From Diaporthe sp. PMI_573 (Eukaryota; Ascomycota; Sordariomycetes; Diaporthales; Diaporthaceae), in the NCBI GenBank assembly GCA_021399435.1, contig JAJTUP010000001.1:992001-1056000 (forward strand): a DNA stretch of 64,000 nt. The letters are read 5' to 3'. The notes under the pieces are model-generated. The model did not search any database. It saw only the letters and a list, made by a program, of their open reading frames with translations, and was not told where the DNA came from. How positions within the stretch are numbered: position 1 is the stretch's first letter; every line of letters starts with the position of its first letter. Below are positions 10,474-22,678 of the stretch, one piece after another. The position numbers and the translations under genes were made by a program.

Positions 10474-11067
10474 TTATGTGGCCTTCGCATCGGCATCCAC
10501 CGCATCGGCGATCTCTACCAGAGTGTCGAACTTCCAACCATAAATCTCCTCAGCCCTGTTGCCTACTTCCGCTCCTGGGCGCACAATCTAGCTCAACTTT
10601 ATATACATAATATTCGCTGGATGATGGCCATAGTACTAGCTCTGCGCGGTCTGAATCGCCTGGTCTTGCTTGACCCCAAATTTATCCTTGGTGTTGCGCA
10701 GGTCCGGCTTGTAGCTGCCGACATCCTGAGCAGTGATGACGAGGTCAAAGTGGAACCCTTCCAATGGTCCTTCATTCGCCTTGGCGAAAGAGGCGCGGTC
10801 CACGTTGGAAGGTATGACGAGCTTGTACTCCTTTAACAAGCGTCGGAGGACAGCCACAAAATCGGGGAACGCGGGCCAGGCGCCAACTGAGTCGCCGGAC
10901 AGCCTGGACTTCTCACTCTGACCAGCACTGGGGGCCTTGACATCTAGTTTAGCGGCCATTATGGGATGGATTGTCGCCAGAAGCTTGTCGTATGCGTATG
11001 GTAGAGACCCCGCAGTACCGCCGTGATAAAAACCGGGGAGCACAGGACTACGCCACCACACTACCAT
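10474..11067 (-). pseudogene. HAD-type hydrolase (2-haloacid dehalogenase-like) pseudogene
   Basis: The reverse strand reads SLPYAYDKLLATIHP, GDSVGAWPAFPDFVAVL, YKLVIPSNVDRASF and FDLVITAQDVGSYKPDLRN. These are the middle motifs of fungal haloacid-dehalogenase-like enzymes (SN motif and GSYKPD). The frame then hits TAG after TAQS, at about 10645, continues recognisably (HHPANIMYIKLS), hits a second TAG where family members have Trp (S-W-I), and runs on through RPGAEVGNRAEEIYGWKFD to a TAA at 10474-10476. The N-terminal nucleophile motif (DxYGTL) is missing. The Trp-to-TAG change is a G-to-A transition, as RIP makes; the first TAG may be one too. Confidence 0.8.
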
Positions 11068-11142
11068 GGGGACCTCGAATGCGATGTCCCAGACTGCGTC
11101 TGTAGGTTGAGGTTATTAGGGTCTTGGTGCCCATTGGTAGAC

Positions 11143-11149
11143 ATATAAA
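11143..11149 (+). promoter_or_regulatory. TATA-like box of the GH106 gene
   Basis: TATAAAT about 90 bases upstream of the chosen ATG at 11237. Supported by position and consensus only. Confidence 0.45.
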
Positions 11150-11236
11150 TAGACGTGAGAATTTCTGAGGAAAGGTTCGGTTGCCGGCTTGACTAATCAA
11201 CACAGTTTCATACTCTCGTCCTGCCTGCCCCATCAA

Positions 11237-14200
11237 ATGAGATCCGCGGCATCCCTTCTTGTGGGCTTAGCCCTCTCAGCGCATGCAGCAAGGCGCCAGT
11301 CGCCATCTCATGCCGGCACCTTCACCGATCCCCCGACTAGCGAGCGCATCAGGCTCCGGTACTGGCTGCCAGATGGTGGTGTTGATCCCGATGTGGTGAA
11401 AGCCGATGTCAAGTCGTTGGGATCTGTGGGCGGTGGAGGCCTGGAATTCCTCGGGTTCTTCGAGTACGGAGGCAACGTGGGATCCATGCCACCAGGCGCC
11501 AACTGGGTAGAGTCAAACTTCGGGACACCTGTTTTTCAGAGGGTGTTCAAGGCCGCACTGAAAGCACACGAGGAGAACGGCTTGATGATGGACTTTCCCA
11601 TCGGCCCTAATCAGGGGCAGGGCGTGCCGGCGAGTGAAGATGATGACGGGCTCCAGTGGGACCTTGTAAGTCGCTCAACCTCTTTTGTTTGGTGCCTCAC
11701 GTTACGAAAAACTAAACCCTATCTTCGCAGGTACCTTACACCGCCGCGGTTCCTGAGGATGGTTTCTTCGGCAACGTCATTCCCGGTTGGCGATCCGGCG
11801 AGCTCGTCGCCTTCACCTCCGCCCTTGTCATATCCGAGGATTCCCAGTCTTTTCAGCAGCGGGACAAGTTTGACATTGTCAATGTGACCTACGACCAGTA
11901 CTGGCTCCAGCATGAAAGCTTGATGGATCACACACATCAAGTCTCCATTGAAGATGAACGGACAACACTGCAGTTTCCTCGGGCAGCCAACGGAACGTAC
12001 TACAGGATATTCTCTTTTTTCCAGACGAAAACCCTGAACAAGAACCTGGAGTTTGAATTGACCGAAGAGATGGCTGCTGACACCTCGATTTTCCGAAATG
12101 GTTCTTATGCCGTCGATCACTTTAGTGCCAGGGGCGCGGAAACCGTTACTAAGTTCTGGGAGCAGCATATCTTGACGAATGGGGTAAAAGAGCTGTTGAT
12201 CAAGGCCGGCAACTATGGTGAGTAGATGAGTGCAACTTTAAGTAGGTATAGATGAGCTGACGGTGTGTGACTAGCCTGGGAGGACAGCGTTGAGGTTATT
12301 TCTAACATCTCTTGGTCTCGCTCCATGGCGGACCGATTTGTAAAGGAGTTCGGCTACAGCATCAACGCGTACCTGCCTCTATTTGCCTTCAGGCAGAACA
12401 ACCTCGTGCTACAACTCGCGGACCCGGGCAAGTTCGAGTGCCTTCTTGACCACGACGACAGGAGGCAACAATATCTCAACAACTTTCACAAAGTCCTGGC
12501 TGATGGCTATGCCGACTATCTGGGGGCCCTCCGCAATTGGACGCACAGTCTTGGCAAGGAGCTCTCAGTACAGCCCGCATACAACCTCCCTATCGACATG
12601 ATGGGCATGATCCCTCTGGTTGACATTCCCGAATGCGAGAGCCTTGGCTTCGAAGACAACATAGACCTGTACCGCCGATTTGTTGGCCCAGCCCACTTGG
12701 AGGGCCACAGGGTCATATCCAACGAGCTCGGCGCACTTCCACAGAGGGCATACCAGTACACCATTCCCACGATGCTATTTTCAATGAATCGCGGCTTCGC
12801 CGCCGGCGTTAATCAGTATGTGCTTCATGGCGGGCAGTACACCGGGAACTACTACGCGACGACATGGCCTGGACACGTAGGTTTCGCGTACCTTTTCTCT
12901 GAGCCATTTTCCGAGAAACAGCCTTCTTGGCGTCACGGTTTCCAGGATGCCCTGGATTACGCCGCTCGGGTGTCTCATGTCATGCGAGCCGGCGTTCCCA
13001 AGGTAGACATCATCAAGTATTCGAAACAATCCATTACGACGATCGTCGCCGGACAAGAACCGCCCGGTCTTATCAAGAAAGGTAATATAGACTGATGAGT
13101 GTAGTTGATGGGGCATAACTGACGCTCCCTTAGGATGGTCCTACACGTACCTCTCCGCAGATAATTTTGAGCATGAACAGGCACATGTTGTGGATGGAAT
13201 CCTGGCGCAGGAAGGACCTGCATGGCAAGCCATGCTTGTCGAGAGCTCCGAAAATGTCACTGTGGCCGCCATAAAAGTGCTGAGAGAGTACACCTCGGCT
13301 GGACTCCCTGTTCTCTTCAGCGGTGGACAGCCTGGGTTCTTCCAGGAATACAACGACACTGATGAAGACTTCGCGCGCGAGATGTCGATGCTTATGGAAT
13401 CGGACAATCTCTACGAAGTTAAGGCCGACCACGTCGCTGATCAACTGTCCTCCATTGGCCTATCTCCCCGTGTTGGTGCGAATATGAACGGGTCTTGTTA
13501 CACGTCATGGTACGACTCTGGAGACATAGGCTATGCCTTTGTATACAGCGACCTGGTTCGCTCCACTGGCAAGTTAATCGTCGCTAGCACCAGCACACCG
13601 TACATTTATGACTCTTGGACTGGAGAGCGGAGACCCGTTTTCTTTTACGAGCAGAAAGATGGGAAAACCATAATACCTCTAGATTTGGCCGGCAACCAGA
13701 CCGTGATCATCGCCTTTAGCGACACGCTCTCGGAAGAGGTACGCACGCCCCACCATCACATCGTCTCGTCCTCTCCAAGTGTCTTAGGCGCCGAGGTACG
13801 GGATTCCACGGATTTGACGCTTCTTGTTGGGCATTCGACATCCAAAGAGCAGGTAACTCTCTCTGACGGCACCGAGGTAGTCATCGACGGCACGTCTGTG
13901 ACTGCGGCGTTCCAACTGTCGAACTGGACCCTCGTAGTCGAGCGTTGGGAGGCGCCCGCCAACATTTCCGACGCCTCCATCATCGCTGAGAAGAGAAACA
14001 CCACCCATGACCTGCCTGAACTCGCTTCTTGGGACAAGATACCCGATCTCGACGAGGCAGCGGGCGTGGGGTATTACAGCGCGGCGTTTGACTGGCCCTT
14101 CGGCCTTGGCTGCCTCAGTACATGCGGCGCGTTCCTTCACGTCGGGCGCGTCACCCATGCGGTCCGCGTGCTGGTTAACGGCCAACGAGTCCCGCCCTTG

Positions 14201-14422
14201 GACATCTTCAACCCCGAGGTTAACATCGCACCATATCTCCGAGCCGGCAAGAATACGGTGGACATTGTCACCCCTACTACCATGTGGAACTATCTGAGGG
14301 GAATGCTGCCGGAGCTCATGACGGCGGGCTCTTCGCCATTGGCAACTAACACCGGTCCAATGGAAGTTGGGCTGGTTGGTCCGGTGACAGTGACTCCTTT
14401 CAAGAAGGTCCGCGCTGAATAG
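11237..14422 (+). CDS. Secreted GH106-like alpha-L-rhamnosidase
   Basis: Exons 11237-11665, 11731-12217, 12275-13081 and 13134-14422 give 1,003 aa. The introns are GTAAGT, GTGAGT and GTAATA donors with TAG/CAG acceptors, and all phases close. The ATG at 11237 is preferred over the in-frame one at 11189 because it opens directly on a signal peptide (MRSAASLLVGLALSAHA). The N-terminal block RLRYWLPDGGVDPDVVKADV and the GGGGLEFLGFFEYGG turn are typical of large GH106-type proteins. Further blocks are SNELGALPQRAYQYT, GVNQYVLHGGQYTG and TWPGHVGFAYLFSEPFS. The C-terminal ~250 residues form beta-rich modules ending in an LVNGQRVPPL / VNIAPYLRAGKNTVDI jelly-roll. Many N-glycosylation sites support secretion. 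The family removes terminal rhamnose from pectin side chains or glycosides. The substrate is not predictable. The gene appears intact. Confidence 0.85.
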
Positions 14423-14859
14423 TTTTGAAGCTTGAATTGGCTTGTTATCTTGTACATATATTCCACCTCGAGCGGATATGCAACAGCCGAGGACAAAGCT
14501 GACCAGATGTGGGCTGTTCTCTATTATCCATATCAGCGCTGCCCCCGTGTAGCGCCAGAATAGCAATTGACTGCGCTCGTCTGAGGACGCTAGACTCAGA
14601 CATGCTCATCGTGTGGGTGGGCTTCAACCTTTGTGCTCAGCAGAAGCTCCTCCGAGGAGTCAAATGAAGAACGCAGACATTTAAACCTCACCCAAAATCA
14701 GGATATTCGGTTATTTATTCAAGCAGGTATATTATTACCCTCTGCAACGCTCTTGTATTACCCGAAGAAGATATAAAAGCCTCCATGGACAAGCCCTCAT
14801 AATAGACAGATTTTATAGCTTCCAAAAGGCCCCTTTAGGTTGTGATGTTACCTATTTAT
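14423..14859. other. 3' flank of GH106 gene, no gene seen
   Basis: No coding frame is supported. Sequence near 14780-14870 is AT-richer and passes into the relic described next. Confidence 0.35.
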
Positions 14860-15200
14860 AACAAGGGCCTCGCCTGGGCGGCGATATCGCACCGCAGAAT
14901 GTGCTCGCCCGACCGCGGTTTCCATCGTAGAAATGTACTTCGGTGATGTTGCCAATCGTGCTGTCGTCAATCACCCGTTTTGCGGTTGTATGCATAGGAC
15001 ACCATCTCTAAAGGCTAGTTGATGGCAAGACGCGTCCCAGAGGCCAACATACCCTCATAATGCGATCAACATCTTGTAAATTGACAGCAAATAACTTCTC
15101 CATGAGAGCGTCCACTCCATGGCGGCAATTCTGCTCAATGCGTTCTCGACGGTATCCTTTGTGGCTTACCACTCCAAGTACGCTAGAGGGCAGGGGCAGT
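14860..15200 (-). pseudogene. Fragment of a Gfo/Idh/MocA-type oxidoreductase
   Basis: On the reverse strand 15000-14890 reads AKRVIDDSTIGNITEVHFYDG followed directly by NRG. That stretch resembles the middle of fungal Gfo/Idh/MocA dehydrogenases (KxLIDxGxIGxI..V...YDGNRGP). Upstream another frame block (CRHGVDALMEKLFAVNLQD) precedes a possible GTATGT..TTTAG intron. Neither end of a full ~350-400-residue enzyme can be found, and the C-terminal catalytic domain is missing. It is a relic, and the upstream block may belong to a different gene. Confidence 0.4.
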
Positions 15201-16438
15201 CTTTTGATTCTAGGGATAATCTGTAGATACGGCGAAGGAATGCATTGATTCTAAGCACGGGAGGAGCCTCAACTGCCTGGATTTCGGACTTCGACATCGT
15301 CGTCTCTATTCTCGCGTTCCGGGGCTCTTTCGGCGGAAGCGTCCTCCACGAGTTCACCGATATGTTTACCTCGCCTAGAGCGCCGTCCATTAATTCCCGG
15401 AGCCAAGGTGGTCCCGAGTCAACTGCCCCTCTTACCGTCTGCATGTCACCAACTCAAATCTAGAGTCACTCTTCTCTTCAACATAGCTCCCCACGACATG
15501 TTCCCTAGCTTCGTCCCTTGCAGCTCGAGCTAAGGTGGGATATACCTTCCAAAACTCCGAAAGCAGCCTCGCCAACAGGAAACCCATGAATTATACAGAT
15601 GTAGGGCTAGGCTTAAGGAGTTTAATGATTGCGGACAGTGGCGTGTCAAGTAAAGCTAGACACCCTATGCCTTGACCGCATTCGACTGCATCGGCCCCTG
15701 AACTAAATCCATCGCATGAGCCTTGGGCAAAACCTTTCGAACAACTCGAATTGATCCAGCCGGTAGTCTTGGAGTTGTAACCGAGTCGTGAAACCTTCTA
15801 GACTCGAAGTCCACTCTGGGTCAAATACTTCAAAGTAACAGATTAACCTGCGGACGGCTTTACACAAGGGAGACGTTGATAGCTCAAGCAGTTCTGTACC
15901 CCCTCCCCGTTCTGTAGAAAGTCGATATTTTCAAATGCTCTCTCTTGTCCAATGTTCGCAAGCCTCTTGCAGACAAGACTGCCAGAGAGGACGCCCTTCT
16001 TTTTACCATACTGACGAAAACTGTTGTTCCATGTAGTAGAAATTTCTTAAAATGGTCATAGGGACCTCATTGGGCAGAGAAAGCATCCCCCCCTGGGCCA
16101 TACTGGAGCGAGAGCTTGCGGTATGCTACCTGCTATACTCAAGTAGCTTCGAGACAAAGCAGCGGAATTTGCCGATCTACCCCAAGCGTTTAGGAAAGGT
16201 CATAATCCGAATATTAGGGTGCCAAAGACCATGTACAGTACACAGCAAGTGAATTGTTGAATGCTCTGTAGCTTATAAAGCAGAAGACCTCTTTTTGTCC
16301 CGGAGGACCAGTTTCGGGAACCACGACTCAAGACCAAAATATGGGAACATCACCACGATGAGACACCTAGATGGCCCAAATGAGTTACTTCGCTCGGTAT
16401 TAGGGTGTTAAGGACTGCAGACAGCAAAGCTCCTCAGG
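15201..16438. other. Gene-poor spacer, possible relic at 15166-15444
   Basis: The reverse strand 15444-15166 stays open and reads plausibly (LRELMDGALGEVN, KSEIQAVEAPPVLRINAF), but it has no start, no family and no splice partners. The remainder to 16438 shows nothing. Confidence 0.25.
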
Positions 16439-16729
16439 TATGTCGCCATCGAACCCCAAGAGTACGGCCACTCCTACTTCCCCGGCTCCCCCGACTTTGG
16501 CATCACCCCTTCCGATCATTCGAGGTGTCCACTAAATCCAAGAGTCGCAGTCTACGACATTCCTCGTCAAAGCTCCACATACTTTCACCGAATCGTAGTA
16601 CCACCAACATAAGCCGTCGCAGAAGTCCAATTAGCCCAATAATCTCTTCAGTCAAAGGCAATCGCAGCCTTCGTCGAGCAACTCGGACAATTCTTTAGAG
16701 AGTTCGACGGCTGGCCGCGGAGTATGTAA
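16439..16729 (+). pseudogene. 3' fragment of an unrecognised gene (two exons)
   Basis: Exon-like block 16439-16594 encodes YVAIEPQEYGHSYFPGSP and then SRCPLNPRVAVYDIPRQSST. A GTAGTA..TTCAG intron (16595-16651) joins it in frame to 16652-16729, which encodes IAAFVEQLGQFFREFDGWP and stops at TAA. Frame, splice sites and composition agree, so this was coding. No N-terminal exons were found upstream: the preceding 120 bases contain stops in this frame. I do not recognise the family. It may be a truncated gene like its neighbours. Confidence 0.4.
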
Positions 16730-18055
16730 ATATAATACTGATGATGTGGCCAGCGTGCTTGCAACACGGCTCGGCTAGGATTTTTCATCTCTGCCTGGGC
16801 TGCCAGCTTTCCTTAGGTGTATCATTGTCGTCTGTGTACACGGATTTCCAGCTGTGTCAGCTGTGCTTGCGTTTTTGATTCGATATCATCGGCTACGCTG
16901 CCGAGGTGTACCTTTGTCGCAGACTATCCTCGATTTGTAGGCCGCTCTACGGGAGAGTGAGAGCCATATACCGAGATCTGCTGCTCACTCTCTCAGCATC
17001 ATCCAACTACAGAGCTGTGAGCCAAGTGCTTGATCCTGGTCATCCACGGACATTTATAGGTGCTGCAAAGTAAAAAGATGACCGACCACCATCCCAAAAC
17101 TTGAAACGACCACCACAGATCCTTTGCAGCGTTCTTTGATAGCGCGGGCCCAAGATGGAGGGGATGAGATGTCCTGGGTCGCGGCAATATCAAGGGCCAT
17201 GGGAATATTGGAGGACCGCCGCAATGTCGGTGAGTAATGTGCAATGAATACTTTCCGGTAGATGTAACGGGAACGGCTTTTATAAGGTTCTATCGTGTCC
17301 TTGCGCTTTCCTGTCTCGTATTGAACAGCGGTTGATATCTCTACGAGATAGCCAGTGCAGGTTGGGTTATCCTCTTACCCTTGTGAGGCATCTTGCACTA
17401 AGACAGACGCGAAGGGTGGCAATATAGTGACAGGAGACAGGGGACGTAGAGACGGAAGCTAAGGGCGAGGCATTGAATGTGGTTTGAAAGAAACTTACGA
17501 ATCCAGTGTCATGCTGATCATATATGATTCTCGGAATTGAAGCATAACTTCGAAGGGAGGCACGAGAAAGCACGCCCTTCTAATTATGGCCAAGGTAGAA
17601 TAAACAACTGCGCTCACAACGTTTAGATATCTGTAGCACAGCTGCCGAACGTGAAGGGATGGACATCAGCGCATCGAAAGAGACGAGATCTTCCGGGTCG
17701 AACCAGAAGTGCCAGTGCCTTGGCTACACTTCCTGGTGGCTTAAATATCGATGCTGCTCCTATCCTCTAAATTGCAAAGGCTGGTAATATGCACCTCATG
17801 CTAGAAGATCTGGCTTGTTTAACTATGTGCTTGGAACAGTAATCTTAAAATTTTTGATATACGAAGCGGTGCCGATGTGTGAGACAGTATCCAGAGTAAA
17901 GAGCTACCAAGCTGAAACGTTTTCTAAGTAGTAGATTGAAAGTGATTCCAATCCAGCATATCCTCTGCGAGTGTATCCAGGATTTTCAGAGGTTACTAGC
18001 TGGACCGTGAGTGTCACGCCTATAACAGCCAGTGAACCCAAACCTAGTAGCTAGC
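16730..18055. other. Gene-poor transition into the transposon nest
   Basis: No supported gene; short reverse-strand open frames at 17.0-17.6 kb lack any recognisable motif. Base composition shifts sharply to AT-rich at about 18.05 kb. Confidence 0.4.
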
Positions 18056-18855
18056 CTTAATTAGGTCGGCCGCCTGTAAAGTATTAGCAGCATATTGAGG
18101 TAAATGAGAGGAAATATTGCTTACCTTTTCAGCAATAATATAGACAGTAGCCTGTATATATGCTGCTAGGAGTATAGGCATAATAGATATGTCAACTACC
18201 CTTAAGTTTTCAACTCTGTTGTTGGTTGGGCTTTATTGTATACGATAGAAAAGAAGTGTTAGCGAAGAGATAGGAGAGGGCAGACTAAATGGGTATTCCA
18301 TTAAGTCTAGAGGTTGGGTTGTTGCCTCGAAGGGTGTGGTGAAGCCATACCTACAGGGCGACAACCCTTTATAGTGCGGCCCCGTGCTAGTTACGTGACC
18401 TTTATTATTTACTATGGACCTATCAACACCTGTAGACCTTTAACTCCGGGTTAACCATACCTTCTATCTTTTGGGGAAGCATAGTATAGGTACTAGAGGG
18501 ATGCCACACTATAGATAGCGAGTTTCTAACGCTTGCCAAAAATGCTTTATTAGTTATAGCATTTGGCCTGAAAGAGACTTCCTTTACACCTATTTACTAA
18601 ATAGCCTCCGTTACAATAATCTTACAATTATATTTAAGGGCTTTAATAAAGAGTTTTTTATTAGAGGGATTGGTAAGATATTAAGGGTCTACTATAGAAT
18701 TATTAAAGAAGTCGATAGAGTCAAGCTATATCTTTCCGCAGCTAAGGGAATATATAAGAATGCTAATAAAGAAATTACCCCTACCTAAGTATATTAACTC
18801 TTGGCCGGTAGTACTGTAAGCCCGGTGTAACTTTACTATATATATAACTTAAGCG
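18056..18855. other. RIP-degraded repeat debris
   Basis: Very AT-rich, stops in every frame, dense TAG/TAA. No domain could be recovered by eye. Treated as unidentifiable transposon remains left of the MITE. Confidence 0.45.
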
Positions 18856-19270
18856 CAGAGTTGTGACAAATTGGAACTACAAATTTACTACAAAACTACA
18901 AATGTTTTAACACGTTTTTAATGCTAAAGATATTTTTTTTAGATTTTGTTTTCTTTTTTACGTAATAGAGTAATCAAAGACCTATATAATAATATATATA
19001 TTATAGGGTTAGGGTCATTATATAGGGGTATTGACAGGGGTTAAAGTAGATGAGTTTTTGTAGTTTTAGGTCTCAAAATCTTTAGATTTTATACCCCTTT
19101 AATTAACCCCTTTTAGTACCCCTAACCCTGGAAAAACTTTATAATTTTATTATTATTATAATTCTACTAGTAGTTTACTATATTACTTTTAAATTAATTT
19201 AAGATATTAATAAATTAAAGAGACTTAAAAATTTGTAGTAAATTTGTAGTTTCAACTTGTCACAACTCTG
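18856..19270. mobile_element. hAT-type MITE with 8-bp target duplication
   Basis: A 415-base non-coding element flanked by a perfect 8-bp duplication CTTAAGCG (18848-18855 and 19271-19278). It begins CAGAGTTGTGACAA and ends in the inverse, TTGTCACAACTCTG. The inverted similarity continues for about 40 bases with few mismatches (ACTACAAATTTACTACAAA). An 8-bp duplication plus a CAGAG terminus is the signature of hAT transposons. No transposase fits in 415 bases, so it is a non-autonomous derivative. A second, internal inverted pair (ACCCCT runs near 19030 and 19105-19125) suggests a foldable centre. Confidence 0.85.
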
Positions 19271-19278
19271 CTTAAGCG

Positions 19279-19793
19279 GTATACCTGGCTGCAATAAAGG
19301 AGTAAGTATCCTTAGAAAGGTAAATATTTGTAGACGCGGGATTTATTTTGGCGAGAATTTCTTTTCCATTATCTATATAGTTAAGGAATGGAAGGAAGGC
19401 TAAGGATATAAGGAAACCATCTGTCTAACAACCTTTTGTAACTCATTAATACTGTATTAAACTTAACTGGGATTTAGAAACTTGCCTTATCTCTATTTAT
19501 AATATAGATTGTCTTATTTAGAATTAAAGGCGGCATTATTAAGATTGTTTGCTTACTTAAAACCTATGTGGCTTCTGTTGATTTGTATGTAATAGTGCTT
19601 AGTATTCAGACTATTCTAGCTTCGTGTAAGTGGGCTAGAGGCCCCCTATATATATTCGACTTATAGGGATAAAGATATTCCCTATTATTAATACATTAAT
19701 AATATACTTAGTCTAGAATATTCCAACAGCTTCGGCCACACTGTGTTTTTTTATTAACTGTTTATTGGTCTGTCTGCTGTCTGCTCAGCCTGC
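19279..19793. other. AT-rich debris between MITE and Gypsy-A
   Basis: No coding frame and no recognisable element end. Probably the older repeat into which both the MITE and Gypsy-A inserted. Confidence 0.35.
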
Positions 19794-19980
19794 TGTAACG
19801 CCCAGGCGGAAGCCACGCGGAAGCCCTGGCGAAAAGCCCCCACGTCTAGAAAAGGGCCTGAAGCCCCCACGTCTTAGTTTAGCGGGGGTAAGAATTAGTC
19901 TTGTACCAGACCTACACCTAATATACATGTTGGCCTTCCTAGTTTACCAGACTATCGTGCCTAGTATAGAGCCTATTATA
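19794..19980 (+). repeat. Gypsy-A 5' LTR
   Basis: 187 bases, TGTAACGCCC..GCCTATTATA. It pairs with 41831-42017 at equal length and high identity; most differences are C/T or G/A. The terminal CA has become TA here, a RIP-type change. Followed by ATTCTAATTCTT, the same post-LTR sequence as Gypsy-C, so this is the likely primer-binding segment. Confidence 0.85.
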
Positions 19981-21672
19981 ATTCTAATTCTTCTTAATAC
20001 ACTACCTATGATACCACTAAAGACTAGTGAAAGAAGGGGGAGATCTTAAGGAAGTCATGATAAGGGCGAGGGTAGTTTGGGAATAGTTTAGCTTAATGAT
20101 GCCTTGGTATAAGAACGGGAATGTAATTAGTTACTTTAATAGAGAATCGATGCTCTAGAAGTAGCTTGAATAGCTATCAAAGTCAAGCCAAAAGACTTAA
20201 AGCTGGCTAATATTACTTTACTACCTATAGCTTATACCCTTTAGTAATATAATAGCTAGATGATGGACCTAGAAAGGGCCTATATCTTATAACTACAAAC
20301 CCTCTATGATGATAAGATGAAGGTAATATATATATTAGACTATATTGAGAAGGAGTACTGAAATCGTTAGGATACTTATATAAAATCCTTGAGAAAAGGA
20401 GACGAGTTTATATTTAACTATTATAAGTAGGACGAGTTTAAGACTTTTAGCTCTAATTTTAAGAAGGATCCCTAAGGTGTATTAGGTATTATTTAAAGCT
20501 TGATTAATGCTGCCTACTAATGAGAAAACCAAGACTTATGGACCTTTTACTAGTACCTCGAAATGTTGGAATTAGAATAAGAAATGAGAAGTGATAGTTT
20601 AAGGGCTGAATTCTTTCTCTCGAGACTATTAGGATGGATAATGTTAGAGATTTAAATAAAATATGCCCTAAGTTTACTAGAGACTAGGGATAAGATAGTT
20701 AGGGTTACCTAAGTAATCTAGGTTAGTACCCTAGAAAAGGTAAGGAAGAGGAAGTATGAGGAGGTAGGCCTGAGGAAGGGGGGAATTGATAGAACCCTTA
20801 GTAAAAGAGGATAAGGGGGAAGCCCTTTAGGAAGTGCCTCAAATGTGTGGGGTGGAACTCAAAATTATCCACGGTAGCAAGGCCAAGGAAGAGGCTAAGG
20901 ATCGAGAGCCAGGGGTTCTTATACCTAGCTAAATTAGAATACTTAGGGAAGTACCTCTGAAGTAACCCTAAAGCTAAATCCTCTAGATAAAATAAGTAAG
21001 ATAACTATATATTATAGGTATAAAAGTATCTACTACTACTCTCTAGACTACCTAGTACTAGCAGGAACTATAGTATTAGTAAATTAAATACAAGGCCGTA
21101 ATAACTATTAGTCTAGGGGCTATTGAGGTTAGAACTAAGGAAGAGGGAGCCGAGATACCTCTTAACTACCTACAGGAATAGTACCCGAGATTAAAGAGAA
21201 GGACTAGTAATAATACCTAGAAGTAGAAAAAGAGATAGTTAAAGTCTAGGAGATATTTACGATCTTAGGTAAAGTAACCACAAAGTATAGTTAAAGACGT
21301 GTTAAGATTAATCTAGATACATAGGTATAAGTAGACTTAGTTAGTATTTCTTTTATTAAAAAGTTTAGTCTTGAATTATCTATAAAGTTATTAGTACCTA
21401 TAATAGGAGTCTAAGAAACTAAGGTTCCTACTTATGATGTCTATTAGGTTCCCTTATTATTTAAGGATTATTTTAGAAATTAGAGGAAGGAGACGCGAGA
21501 CTATATTGTGATCTAAAGGAATTAATTAGAATCCGTTTTATTCTTAGGTACCCTAGGTTTAGAATATTTTTAAATAAGGCTTGAAAGCTATCTAAAGGAT
21601 TAATAGCTTTAATAGGACGAGATTTATATAGTAGAATAAACTATAAAGTCTTTTATAAGAAATTAGGGGAAG

Positions 21673-21880
21673 TGTTGGAATAGCACTGAGGCTGATCGCA
21701 CATAGCCATATTGGCTAGGGAGGATGAGTAAGCAGGCAAGGGAGTGCATGCAGACCTCTTAGGTCTGCGTGCGAACTTCCCCGCTTGTTTCATAGTTTAG
21801 ACAGACATCAACGAATTCAGAACCAATTGCACAGACACGTACGTACGTACATTACGCCATATGGCAAAGGCCATTCAACA
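21673..21880 (+). mobile_element. Solo LTR of the copia family
   Basis: 208 bases, TGTTGGAATAGC..CATTCAACA, flanked by perfect duplication GGAAG (21668-21672 and 21881-21885). Same sequence and length as the LTRs of the element at 22471-30213, in the opposite orientation on the map. It sits in the Gypsy-A gag-pol region and contains an ACGTACGTACGTAC run. It is less RIP-mutated than the internal parts of its neighbours. An LTR-LTR recombination product is the simplest explanation. Confidence 0.92.
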
Positions 21881-22470
21881 GGAAGGTCTCTTATTATTAT
21901 ATAATCTTTCCTATAACTAAACCTTTTAGTATAATAGAAAAGGAGGAGAGTATTTAATAGGAGCCCCGAAAAATAGATAAAGAGGAGAAACTACCTCTAG
22001 ATCTATCTTAGATATACCTGTGATTAGCAGGGATGGAGATATTTTTTATTAAAGCTAGAGCTAAGGAGCTATTACCAAGGAGAAAGGTAGATTATATAAT
22101 AGATCTAGAGAAGGAAACTTCACCCCCTTTTCTACCTCTATACCTACTCTTATTAATGGAACTCAAGGTCTTAAGGAAATAGCTTAAAGAGAGTTTAAAG
22201 TTAGGACAAATCACCTATAGTAAAAGTCCTACTAGTATACTAGTTTTATTTATACTGAAAAAAGACGGAACCCTTTAACTTTACATTAACTATAGGGCTC
22301 TTAACGAAGTAATAATAAAAAATTAGTATCCCTTACTACTAGTTTTAAAAATATTAGATTAATTATTAGGTATATAGTACTTTTCTAAAATTAATTTAAT
22401 AGATGCTTATTATTAGATTTATATCTAAGAGGGTAATGAATGGAAGATAGCTTTCTATATATAATATAGT

Positions 22471-22678
22471 TGTTGAATGGCCTTTGCTATATGGCGTAAT
22501 GTACGTATGTATGTATCTATGTAATTAGTTCTGAATTTATTGATGTTTGTCTAAACTATAAAACAAGTAGGGAAGTTTGCATGTAGACCTAAGAGGTCTG
22601 TATATACTCCCTTGCCTACTTACTTATCCTCCCTAGCTAATATGGCTATGTATGATTAGCCTTAGTGCTATTCTAATA
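22471..22678 (-). repeat. Copia LTR (3' LTR of the minus-strand element)
   Basis: 208 bases, matching 30006-30213 with mostly transition differences. Outer end TGTTGAATGG abuts the TSD ATAGT; inner end is TTCTAATA, where the other copy has TTCCAACA. Confidence 0.88.
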
